Assembly: GCF_009720825.1 (NCBI RefSeq)
Contig: NZ_WNKY01000021.1
Coordinates: 1 to 64,000, forward strand
Source of the DNA: Duganella radicis
GTDB taxonomy: Bacteria > Pseudomonadota > Gammaproteobacteria > Burkholderiales > Burkholderiaceae_D
Direction: 5' to 3'
DNA length: 64,000 nt
The notes under the pieces are model-generated. The model saw nothing but the letters and a program-made list of their open reading frames with translations. It made no database searches and had not been told where the DNA came from. The position numbers and the translations under genes are program-made. Of the stretch, positions 56,985-64,000 are shown piece by piece; positions within the stretch are counted from its first letter, which is position 1, and each line of letters starts with the position of its first letter.

Positions 56985-57096
56985 GTTTTTTCAGCGTGTG
57001 GTTTTTTGCGTAGTTGTTTCAAGCACTTTATTGCCCTCTATTTTCCTGCGGCATATGATCGTTGCAGAGAATAAAAATATTCCGGAGGGGAGAGCA

Positions 57097-58737
57097 ATGA
57101 AGAAGTCGTTGACGCTCAAGAGCACGATCTGGCTGTTTCTGATCCTGCTGACCATGCTGGCAGGCCTGACGCTGTGGGGCCTGATGCGGATTACAACTGC
57201 CCAGAACAACGTCAGCGCCGCCAACGCCGCGCGCTATCAATCCTATCTGCTGGCCGATGAGTTGCGGCAGAGCTCCGACGACCTGACCCGCCTGGCGCGC
57301 ACCTACGTGGTCACCGGCGCCCCCGACTATGAAAAGCAATATGGCGACATCGTCGATATCCGCAACGGCAAGAAGCCGCGTCCCAAGGACTATGAGCGCA
57401 TCTACTGGGACTTCGTGGCCGCCGGCGATCCCAAGCCCAGCCCGGACACCGCATCCATCCCGCTGCTGGACCTGATGAAAAAAGCCGGCTTCACGGAACA
57501 GGAACTCGGCAAGCTGCGCGAAGCGGCCGCCAATTCGGATGATCTGATCAAGGCCGAAACCGTGGCGATGAACGCCGTCAAAGGTCTGTACGCCGACGAT
57601 GCCGGCAATTTCACCAAAAAAGGCGCGCCCGACGCCGAACTGGCGCGGCGCCTGACGCACGACGCCAACTACCACAAGAACAAGGCCAAAATCATGAAGC
57701 CGGTCAACCAGTTCCTGGAGATGCTGGACCAGCGCACCGGCCGGGCGGTGGCCGAAGCCGAAGCCGCCGCCGCGCGGGCGCTGCGGCTCACCCTGAGCAT
57801 CATGAGCTTCTCGCTGCTGGCCTCGGCGGTGGCGATGTATTTCCTGTACCGTAGCCTGATGCGCCAGCTGGGCGGCGAGCCGGCGTACACGGCCGGCATC
57901 GTGCAGGAGGTGGCGGCCGGCAATCTGGCGATCAAGGTCGAGCTGCGCCGGGGCGACCGCGGCAGCCTGCTGCACGCCATGAAGGCCATGGTCGACAAGC
58001 TGTCCTCGGTGATGGGCGAGGTCGGGGAGAGCGCCGTGGTGCTGACCCGCGCGGCGGAGGAGATCAGCGCCACCTCGCAATCGTTGTCGCAAACCACCAG
58101 CGAGCAGGCCGCCAGTGTCGAACAGACTACCGCCTCGGTGGAGCAGATGAGCGCCTCGATTGCGCAGAACACGGAAAACGCCAAGGTCACCGATGCCATC
58201 GCCAGCCGCGCCGCCACCGAGGCGGCCGAGGGCGGCCAGGCCGTCAGCTCGACCGTGCAGGCCATGCGCCAGATCGCCCGGAAGATCGCCATCATTGACG
58301 ACATCGCCTACCAGACCAATCTGCTGGCGTTGAACGCCGCCATCGAAGCGGCGCGCGCCGGCGCCCACGGCAAGGGCTTTGCCGTGGTGGCTTCGGAAGT
58401 GCGCAAGCTGGCCGAGCGCAGCCAGGTGGCGGCGCAGGAAATCGACCAAGTGGCCGCCAGCAGCGTGGAGCTGGCCGAGCGGGCCGGGCATCTGCTGGGC
58501 GAGATCGTGCCCAACATCAAGAAGACATCCGACCTGGTGCAGGAGATCACCGCCGCCTCCGAGGAGCAGAACGCCGGCCTGGCGCAGATCAACGCGGCGG
58601 TCAACCAGGTCAATGTGGTCACCCAGCGCAATGCCTCCGGCTCGGAGGAGCTGGCGTCGACGGCGCAGGAAATGAGCCGGCGCGCCGAGGAATTGCAGGA
58701 GGCCATCGCCTTCTTCCGTCTGGCCGCGCCGCGCTGA
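57097..58737 (+). CDS. methyl-accepting chemotaxis protein
   Basis: A 546-residue transmembrane chemoreceptor. First membrane helix at about residues 10-30 ([21 protein letters not shown]), periplasmic sensor of about 190 residues with [30 protein letters not shown] in part, second membrane helix near residues 230-250, a HAMP-like region, and the signalling tip [23 protein letters not shown] with [17 protein letters not shown] start at ATG 57097 with GGAGGGG at 57083-57089; the longer ORF from 56719 overlaps the hydrolase gene. The ligand is unknown. Confidence 0.93.
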   Translation: MKKSLTLKSTIWLFLILLTMLAGLTLWGLMRITTAQNNVSAANAARYQSYLLADELRQSSDDLTRLARTYVVTGAPDYEKQYGDIVDIRNGKKPRPKDYERIYWDFVAAGDPKPSPDTASIPLLDLMKKAGFTEQELGKLREAAANSDDLIKAETVAMNAVKGLYADDAGNFTKKGAPDAELARRLTHDANYHKNKAKIMKPVNQFLEMLDQRTGRAVAEAEAAAARALRLTLSIMSFSLLASAVAMYFLYRSLMRQLGGEPAYTAGIVQEVAAGNLAIKVELRRGDRGSLLHAMKAMVDKLSSVMGEVGESAVVLTRAAEEISATSQSLSQTTSEQAASVEQTTASVEQMSASIAQNTENAKVTDAIASRAATEAAEGGQAVSSTVQAMRQIARKIAIIDDIAYQTNLLALNAAIEAARAGAHGKGFAVVASEVRKLAERSQVAAQEIDQVAASSVELAERAGHLLGEIVPNIKKTSDLVQEITAASEEQNAGLAQINAAVNQVNVVTQRNASGSEELASTAQEMSRRAEELQEAIAFFRLAAPR

Positions 58738-58851
58738 GGCCGCTTGGGCGTAAATCTCACACTATTACGCGATTCCTATGGACGAGAAACTTTCCACTCG
58801 GTATTCTGAGTGATGTTTCTTGACCAAGTTTGAATAGAGTAGAGGTTGATT

Positions 58852-59541
58852 ATGAGCAGCGAAAACAAAGCAGTTGTCTACGGCACGGAAGACCTGCTGG
58901 AGAGCCTGTGCAAGTCGGTGACCAAGGTATTGGAAGCCGCGACCCAGAACAAGGTGGTGTACTCCGGCATGGTGCAGCGCATTACCAAGATCGGCCTCAA
59001 GCCCGACATCGGTTGCTTCGTGCTGTTTGACGGCGGCTTTACCGGCCTGGTGGTGCTGAACTTTGCGGCCGGCACGGCGATGGAAATCTATGAGCGCTAC
59101 ATGCTCAACATGGGCATGCCGAAGTCGGAACTGGCCGGCTCCCACACCTCGGACGAGGTGGCCAACATCATGGGCGAGCTGATGAACCAGATCGTCGGCG
59201 ATTTCACGGGCAAGGTGCGGCGCGAGCTGCAAACCAACATCACTCAGAACCAGCCGAAAATGCTGGTGCTGAACAAGCAGATCGTGCTCAGCGTCGACAC
59301 CCCGCTGGACCGCCCGGAAATGCGCCGCGTCAGCTTCTACACCGAGAGCGGCAACGTGTTCTATCTGGAACTGGCGATCGACCGCACCGAATTCATCCGC
59401 CTGCACGACTTCGACGCCAGCGAGATCGACGACCCGGACGCCTTGCTCGACCAGCAGCGCGCGGCCCAGCAGGGCGCCGCCGCGCCAGCCCCGACGGCTG
59501 ATAACGACGCCGACGAGCTGCTGAAATCGCTCGGCATGTAA
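58852..59541 (+). CDS. DUF3334 family protein with CheX-like motif
   Basis: A 229-residue cytoplasmic protein of the DUF3334 family. Conserved segments: VYGTEDLLESLCKSVTKVLE, SDEVANIMGELMNQIVGDF and PKMLVLNKQIVLSVDTPLDRPEMRR. The SDEVANIMGE segment has the E-x-x-N pattern of CheC/CheX/FliY CheY-P phosphatases, in the right kind of helix. It follows a chemoreceptor gene by 114 bases, which fits a chemotaxis role. I start at ATG 58852 (MSSENKAV), with AGAGG upstream. The phosphatase idea is inference. Confidence 0.78.
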   Translation: MSSENKAVVYGTEDLLESLCKSVTKVLEAATQNKVVYSGMVQRITKIGLKPDIGCFVLFDGGFTGLVVLNFAAGTAMEIYERYMLNMGMPKSELAGSHTSDEVANIMGELMNQIVGDFTGKVRRELQTNITQNQPKMLVLNKQIVLSVDTPLDRPEMRRVSFYTESGNVFYLELAIDRTEFIRLHDFDASEIDDPDALLDQQRAAQQGAAAPAPTADNDADELLKSLGM

Positions 59542-59550
59542 CCCTTCCCA

Positions 59551-59585
59551 CACGGCCAGCCCTGCGCTGGCCGTGCTGCTTTTGT
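59551..59585 (+). terminator. Rho-independent terminator after DUF3334 gene
   Basis: Perfect 10-bp stem CACGGCCAGC (59551-59560) with GCTGGCCGTG (59566-59575), then CTGCTTTTGTGG. Confidence 0.75.
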
Positions 59586-59906
59586 GGCAATTTTCCTACA
59601 ATTGCCGGCCCTGTCTTCCGCCCGATGCCTCCCCGCCAAGCTGATCGATACCATCATTTGGTGGCGAATGCGACACGCCTAAGCCACTGAATATTCAGTC
59701 TTTGCATATGATTAACCGAATTTCCAACCGTTAATTTGGGTTCAGTTATATTCAGCTTGCAATACGTGGTATCAATCTGAAAGAATATCGCCTTTCAAAA
59801 AAGTCAGTGCACTATTGATAGCTGCTACAAGCGCTGCACCGCATAAAAGAGAAAGCAGGAGACACTGTTTTTAACTCTTTGCACTACATTTAAATCGGGA
59901 AATTGA
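59586..59906. other. AT-rich upstream region of the TonB receptor
   Basis: About 320 bases without a gene. It is AT-rich and is probably the promoter region of the receptor at 59907. It contains a perfect 14-bp palindrome, ACTGAATATTCAGT (59686-59699), listed separately, and a related TTATATTCAGC at about 59747-59757. No confident sigma-70 elements. Confidence 0.6.
59686..59699. promoter_or_regulatory. perfect 14-bp palindrome, possible operator
   Basis: ACTGAATATTCAGT is its own reverse complement and lies 208 bp before the receptor start. A partial copy (ATATTCAG) recurs 60 bp downstream. It does not match the Fur box consensus. Confidence 0.45.
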
Positions 59907-62081
59907 ATGATCAAACTGTCGAAGATGCACAAGCGCGTACTGGCGCTGAGCGCCGTATTGCCTATCGGTGCCGCCATCGCCCAAACCACTGAGCCGCAAC
60001 TGGAAACCGTGACCGTGACCGCCCAGCGCCGCGCGGAAAACATCAAGGATGTGCCGGTGTCCGTGACGCTGCTGAACAACGAGAAGCTGGACGTGCTGCT
60101 GTCCGGCGGCCAGGACATCCGCTTCCTGGCCGGCAAAGTGCCGTCGCTGAACGTGGAATCGTCGAACGGCCGTACCTTCCCGCGCTTCTACATCCGCGGC
60201 TACGGTAACACCGATTTCTCGACCTTCGCCTCGCAGCCGGTCTCGCTGGTGTATGACGACGTAGTGCAAGAGAACGGCATCCTGAAAGGCTTCCCGGTAT
60301 TCGACGTGGCTGGCGTGGAAGTGCTGCGCGGCCCACAAGGCACCCTGTTCGGCCGCAATACCCCGGCCGGCGTGGTCAAGTTTGAGTCGGCCAAGCCATC
60401 GCTGGAAAAAGTCGAAGGCTACTACAGCGTCTCGTGGGCCTCGCACAACACCACCAACCTGGAAGCGGCCGCCAACGTGCCGCTGTCGAGCGAGTGGGCC
60501 ATGCGCGTCTCGACCCTGCGCCAGCACCGTGACGACTTCGTCGACAACACCTACACCAAGCAAGTGGACTCGCTGGAAGGCTACAACGAACACGCCGAGC
60601 GCGTGCAGTTCCTGTACAAGCCGAACGCCGCCTTCAACGCCCTGTTCAACGTGCACTCGCGCACCACCGACGGCAGCGCGCGCCTGTTCCGCGCCAATCT
60701 GATCAAGAAGGGCACCAACGACTTCGCCGACGGCTACGACTTCACCAAGATCTCGACCGACGGCCTGAACTTCCAGAACCTGCGCACCAACGGCGCCAAC
60801 GCCCGCCTGACCTGGGACCTGGGCGCGGTCAAGCTGTTCTCGATCACCGGCTACGAAGGCGTGGACAACTACTACACCCGCGGCGACATCGACGGCGGCT
60901 CGCCAGCCAACCCGCCGCGCTTCCCGGTGCAGACCGCCGGCGGCATCACCGACCTGAAACAGTACAGCCAGGAATTCCGCGTTGAATCGAAGAACGCGGG
61001 TCCGCTGAACTGGCAGACCGGCGTGTACTACTTCAAGGAAAGCGGCACCGGCTTCAGCGACAACTTCGACAGCACCACCCAGGCGCAAACCTCGGACCTG
61101 ACCAGCCACCAGAACAACACCGCCTACGCGGCCTTCGGTTCGGTGACCTACGACGTGTCGAGCGACTTCACCCTGCATGGCGGCCTGCGCTACACCCACG
61201 ACCAGAAAGACTTCCGCACCGTGAACGCCTGGAACGTGACCCAGATCGGTCCGAAGTCGGTGGACGTGAGCAAGAACAAAGCCAACTGGGATCTGAGCGG
61301 CACCTACAAGATCAACAAGGACGTCAGCGCCTACGGCCGCGTCGCCACCGGCTTCCGCGCGCCGTCGATCGCCGCCGCCTCGGCATCGGTGCCGATCACC
61401 GTGGCCGATGCGGAAACCATCACCTCGTTCGAAGCCGGCATCAAGGCCGACCTGTTCAACCGCCGCGCCCGCGCATCGGTGAGCGTGTACGACTACGACG
61501 TCAAGAACCAGCAACTGACCGTGGTGGGCGGCACCTCCAACGTGACCAAGCTGATCAACGCCGCCAAGACCGTCGGCCGTGGCGTGGAAGCCGAGATCGA
61601 AGGTTTCGTGACCCCGGACTTCAAGGTCACCCTGAGCGGTTCGTACAACTTCACCGAGATCAAGGATCCAAGCCTGTACGCCGCCGTTTGCGGTACCTGC
61701 ACCGTGACCGACCCGCTGGTCAATGGCCGCGCGTCGATCGACGGCAACCCGCTGCCGCAGGCCGCCAAGTACATCGTGAACGCCTCGGCGCGCTACAACT
61801 GGCCGCTGGCCGATGGCAACCTGTTCGTGCTGACCGACTGGTCGTATCGCAGCAAGATCAACTTCTTCCTGTACGAATCGAAGGAGTTCACCGGCAAGGA
61901 AATGCTGGAAGGCGGCGTGCGCATCGGTTACAACTGGGATGGCGGCAAGTATGAAGTGGCTGCGTTCGGCCGCAACATCACCAACACCCAGCGCATCATC
62001 GGTGGCATCGACTTCAACAACCTGACCGGCTTCGTCAACGAGCCGCGCCAGTTTGGCGTGCAGTTCCGCGGCGGTTTCTAA
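59907..62081 (+). CDS. TonB-dependent receptor (siderophore/complex-substrate type)
   Basis: A 724-residue outer-membrane receptor. Signal peptide to about residue 27 (ALSAVLPIGAAIAQ), TonB-box-like ETVTVTAQRR (residues 33-42), plug domain with RFYIRGYGN and VEVLRGPQGTLFGRNTPAG, and a barrel ending FGVQFRGGF. The sequence resembles receptors for catecholate siderophores and other large ligands; the exact ligand is unknown. It has a long AT-rich leader and lies directly before the third tRNA-Asn gene. No transport partners adjacent. Confidence 0.9.
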   Translation: MIKLSKMHKRVLALSAVLPIGAAIAQTTEPQLETVTVTAQRRAENIKDVPVSVTLLNNEKLDVLLSGGQDIRFLAGKVPSLNVESSNGRTFPRFYIRGYGNTDFSTFASQPVSLVYDDVVQENGILKGFPVFDVAGVEVLRGPQGTLFGRNTPAGVVKFESAKPSLEKVEGYYSVSWASHNTTNLEAAANVPLSSEWAMRVSTLRQHRDDFVDNTYTKQVDSLEGYNEHAERVQFLYKPNAAFNALFNVHSRTTDGSARLFRANLIKKGTNDFADGYDFTKISTDGLNFQNLRTNGANARLTWDLGAVKLFSITGYEGVDNYYTRGDIDGGSPANPPRFPVQTAGGITDLKQYSQEFRVESKNAGPLNWQTGVYYFKESGTGFSDNFDSTTQAQTSDLTSHQNNTAYAAFGSVTYDVSSDFTLHGGLRYTHDQKDFRTVNAWNVTQIGPKSVDVSKNKANWDLSGTYKINKDVSAYGRVATGFRAPSIAAASASVPITVADAETITSFEAGIKADLFNRRARASVSVYDYDVKNQQLTVVGGTSNVTKLINAAKTVGRGVEAEIEGFVTPDFKVTLSGSYNFTEIKDPSLYAAVCGTCTVTDPLVNGRASIDGNPLPQAAKYIVNASARYNWPLADGNLFVLTDWSYRSKINFFLYESKEFTGKEMLEGGVRIGYNWDGGKYEVAAFGRNITNTQRIIGGIDFNNLTGFVNEPRQFGVQFRGGF

Positions 62082-62098
62082 GAAATTGCCGATCAGCC

Positions 62099-62127
62099 TA
62101 GACAGCTGAAAAAGGGCCGTATATAAT
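62099..62127 (+). promoter_or_regulatory. promoter of tRNA-Asn copy 3
   Basis: TAGACA (62099-62104), 17-bp spacer, TATAAT (62122-62127), identical hexamers and spacing to the copy 2 promoter. Confidence 0.87.
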
Positions 62128-62138
62128 GCGGCCTCCTT

Positions 62139-62214
62139 TCCCTGATAGCTCAGTCGGTAGAGCGACGGACTGTTAATCCGCAGGTCCCTGGTTCGAGTCC
62201 AGGTCGGGGAGCCA
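62139..62214 (+). tRNA. tRNA-Asn(GTT), copy 3
   Basis: Identical 76-base sequence to the two upstream intact copies, encoded CCA, anticodon GTT. Confidence 0.98.
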
Positions 62215-62223
62215 GAATAAGAG

Positions 62224-62251
62224 AAGCCCAGCCTTTTGGTTGGGCTTTTTG
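62224..62251 (+). terminator. terminator of tRNA-Asn copy 3
   Basis: AAGCCCAGCC (62224-62233) with GGTTGGGCTT (62238-62247), one G-T pair, loop TTTT, then TTT. It may also serve the convergent coiled-coil gene. Confidence 0.85.
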
Positions 62252-62256
62252 CTTTG

Positions 62257-62784
62257 TCAGCGCAGGAAAAGCTGTACCGCGATGCCAATCACAAAAGCCA
62301 TGGTGGTCACTTGCGCGCCGATCAGCCATTTGGTCAGCTGGTCGATCTTGGCGTCGAGCCGGTCTATCTTGGCTTCCAGCCGCTCCAGTCTCGCGTCTTG
62401 CCGATCCATTCTGGCGTCTTGCTGCTCCATCCTTCCATCTTGCTGATCCATCCTTGTATCTTGCTGATCCATCCTGGCGATCAGAATTTGAACCGCGCCT
62501 TGAAGCTGGGCGCTGAACATGCTTTCCAGCCGCTTCGATTCCGCCTCGATCTTTGCGTTCATGCGCTGCTCAAGGGCGTGCAGGCCATCGCGAAACTCAC
62601 TCCGCAACCTTTCTTCGGTCAGCGCAAACTGCGTCTGAACCGCCGCGAAGCCACTTTCCATCTGCTGCCTGAGCAGCGCGTTGTCACATTGCAGATCCGT
62701 CACAGCTTGCTCCACTTTCGTCAGGCGGGCTTCGTGATCATCATACGCCGGTTGTGCGCGCGATTCGTTTGGTATGGCCGTCAT
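62257..62784 (-). CDS. coiled-coil protein with C-terminal membrane anchor and heptad repeats
   Basis: A 175-residue protein. It starts at ATG 62784 (MTAIPNESRAQPAYDD) with AGGAG upstream on the minus strand; an upstream ATG at 62853 is possible. The middle has a run of near-identical seven-residue units (MDQQDTR, MDQQDGR, MEQQDAR, MDRQDAR, LERLEAK, IDRLDAK) forming a regular coiled coil, and the last 22 residues (WLIGAQVTTMAFVIGIAVQLFL) are a single membrane segment. No family recognised with certainty. Faces the tRNA-Asn terminator. Confidence 0.75.
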   Translation of the reverse strand: MTAIPNESRAQPAYDDHEARLTKVEQAVTDLQCDNALLRQQMESGFAAVQTQFALTEERLRSEFRDGLHALEQRMNAKIEAESKRLESMFSAQLQGAVQILIARMDQQDTRMDQQDGRMEQQDARMDRQDARLERLEAKIDRLDAKIDQLTKWLIGAQVTTMAFVIGIAVQLFLR

Positions 62785-62962
62785 GATTGGACTCCTGCGT
62801 GGGAATCCCTCCATTGTTCCGAAGTTGACACTCGCCGCTTTGTTCACAATCATCGGAAGCCGAAAGTCGCTCCGGGATCTTGCTCAGATTGTCGTTATCT
62901 GGCATGTTGATGTTTTTAAAACTTCAATATGACGTCCACGCCACGTTGGACTGAAGGAGCCC

Positions 62963-63376
62963 ATGAACAAGATGCGTTTTGAAGTGAGGGCCGCGTTCGT
63001 AATGGGTGTCGCGCTCCCTGCGTTAGAAACCATTCGAAGAGGAATCAATTTCGACAACATTCCCGCTTACCTCGATGATTACCTGATTGGGGCGTTCCTG
63101 TTGTACGCGGCACGGGCTGTTGTGCGAGGATCTCCGCGAGGGAAGGTCTTGTTGGTCGCCGCGTGGGCTATGCTTTGTGGTGGATTCTTCGGCAGTTTCC
63201 TCTATCAAGTTCGCAGTACCGCGGCGACTGATGTGTCAGGCTTCTCGAACGGATTTGTCATCGTTGTCAAAGGGAGCCTGTATCTTTTGGCGATTGCGGC
63301 GTTGGTCCGTTCTATTGATGCGGTTGGCATGTCCAATAATTCAATCCAACGGACGCCTGACGGTGCCGCTGACTAA
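62963..63376 (+). CDS. small integral membrane protein, function unknown
   Basis: A 137-residue protein with three or four hydrophobic segments (VMGVALPALETI, LIGAFLLYAARAVV, VLLVAAWAMLCGGFFGSFLY, VIVVKGSLYLLAIAAL). The short tail NNSIQRTPDGAAD resembles the 'NSIQRT' tails seen in unrelated proteobacterial proteins, which I take to be a repeat-derived end. TGAAGGAG precedes the ATG. Confidence 0.6.
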   Translation: MNKMRFEVRAAFVMGVALPALETIRRGINFDNIPAYLDDYLIGAFLLYAARAVVRGSPRGKVLLVAAWAMLCGGFFGSFLYQVRSTAATDVSGFSNGFVIVVKGSLYLLAIAALVRSIDAVGMSNNSIQRTPDGAAD

Positions 63377-63406
63377 ACCACGTGGACCAACTCAGTTAAG
63401 TCATCT

Positions 63407-63574
63407 ATGAAACGATCTTTGTCTAAATTTCTTTCCGTCGGTTCGGGCATGGCCATCGGGACGCTCATATACACCGGCCTGCTCAGTTCTGCTCACGAGT
63501 TCGATTTCGCCCGGGCTGCATTCGTTGGCTTGTTTGGCGGAATCGCCGCTGCAATGTGGCCGCAAAAGAAGTGA
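63407..63574 (+). CDS. small membrane protein, 55 residues
   Basis: Reading from ATG 63407 gives MKRSLSKFLSVGSGMAIG, a hydrophobic TLIYTGLLSS and a second hydrophobic AAFVGLFGGIAAAMWPQKK before TGA. Two short membrane segments with a basic C-terminus suggest a real small membrane protein. No clear ribosome-binding site, so confidence is limited. Confidence 0.5.
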   Translation: MKRSLSKFLSVGSGMAIGTLIYTGLLSSAHEFDFARAAFVGLFGGIAAAMWPQKK

Positions 63575-63820
63575 TGGCGCATAAAACAGCCCAACCATTT
63601 CATCGACACGGATGCGCTGACGCGCGCCGGTTCATTTAACGACACCAGGCGACGAGGAGAGCATGCCTAAACCCTGCTTGGATTTCATCACCTGCAGGGT
63701 TGGTTTTCCGAGCCGCGTCTATTTCATGTGATTTTTACGATTGGAAATTTCAGCGCTGTGTTTTGGGGACTAGCCTGCCTGATCTATTCGCAACAAAGGA
63801 CAAGTCGTTAAGGGGAAGAT

Positions 63821-64000
63821 ATGAGCCTGATCGCCATGCTGGCACTGGCCGCCGCGTCCGCAACGCCAGTACCGTACACGCTGATCGAAGGCCAGGTACG
63901 CGGCGATGTGCAGCCTGACGGGAATTCGATTGTCATCGAGGGACCGAAGGAATTGCTGGTGATCGACACCGGCCGCCATCCCGAGCACACTGATAAGATC
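63821..64000 (+). CDS. metallo-beta-lactamase-fold hydrolase, N-terminal part (cut by window end)
   Basis: The first 60 residues: a signal-like start MSLIAMLALAAASATPVP, then beta strands and ELLVIDTGRHPEHTDKI, the beginning of the metallo-beta-lactamase fold before the HxHxDH motif, which would lie outside the window. A good AAGGGGAAG precedes the ATG. Confidence 0.6.
   Translation, partial: MSLIAMLALAAASATPVPYTLIEGQVRGDVQPDGNSIVIEGPKELLVIDTGRHPEHTDKI

Noticed and set aside
59871-62288. 805-residue minus-strand frame including SGSPTWTRTRDLRIN
   Set aside because: Opposite the TonB receptor and reading through the tRNA-Asn gene; spurious.

Overview
The window is a GC-rich bacterial chromosome segment, most consistent with a soil or plant-associated betaproteobacterium of the Oxalobacteraceae (Massilia, Duganella or a relative). 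The evidence is the conserved run rodZ-ispG-hisS-yfgM-bamB-der-hfq-hflX-hflK-hflC-hisZ-purA, the PEP-CTERM proteins and the TonB-dependent receptors. The genus is an inference from gene order and protein flavour; no rRNA is present.

Positions 1-13190 are core housekeeping: isoprenoid synthesis (ispG), tRNA charging (hisS), envelope biogenesis (rodZ end, yfgM-like, bamB), GTPases (der, hflX), Hfq, the HflKC membrane complex, and histidine/purine genes. Two tandem PEP-CTERM proteins and a MarC-family membrane protein follow (13197-15384).

Positions 15448-33175 form one catabolic locus. It contains a LacI regulator with two identical perfect 16-bp operators, a TonB-dependent receptor, a secreted GH144-type glucanase, a binding-protein ABC importer (lipoprotein, two permeases, and an ATPase at the far end), a secreted F5/8-(alpha/alpha)6 enzyme of unassigned family, a GH1 beta-glucosidase and a very large GH94 phosphorylase resembling 1,2-beta-oligoglucan phosphorylase. 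I read it as a complete uptake and phosphorolysis route for beta-1,2-glucans (cyclic or linear sophoro-oligosaccharides). An ArsR/SdpI-type pair with a clear promoter-operator, a secreted alpha/beta hydrolase, uvrB (minus strand) and an aromatic/aspartate aminotransferase follow.

From 38.7 kb the window is a tRNA-Asn integration hot spot. Three intact tRNA-Asn(GTT) genes (38699, 40471, 62139) and one 49-bp 3' fragment (47936) divide it. Between the first two intact copies lie a transglutaminase-fold effector-like protein and a ribbon-helix-helix peptide. Between the second copy and the fragment lies a lower-GC island with a DUF4365 protein, an orphan 347-residue protein, a dead ParE toxin, a frameshifted small gene, a serine/threonine-kinase-like gene followed by a HEPN-motif protein (the best candidate for an undescribed defence or toxin system), and a decayed IS3-family element with both terminal inverted repeats visible. 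No integrase was recognised.

Positions 48267-62214 hold a Phd/PIN toxin-antitoxin pair, a two-gene molybdenum hydroxylase whose small subunit is a [2Fe-2S]-ferritin-like fusion, an orphan gene, a DUF2322 gene, a LuxR regulator/hydrolase pair, a chemoreceptor followed by a DUF3334 protein with a CheX-like ExxN motif, and a TonB-dependent receptor. The right end has a coiled-coil membrane protein, two small membrane proteins and the start of a metallo-beta-lactamase-fold gene cut by the window edge. No CRISPR array, rRNA or prophage structural genes were seen.
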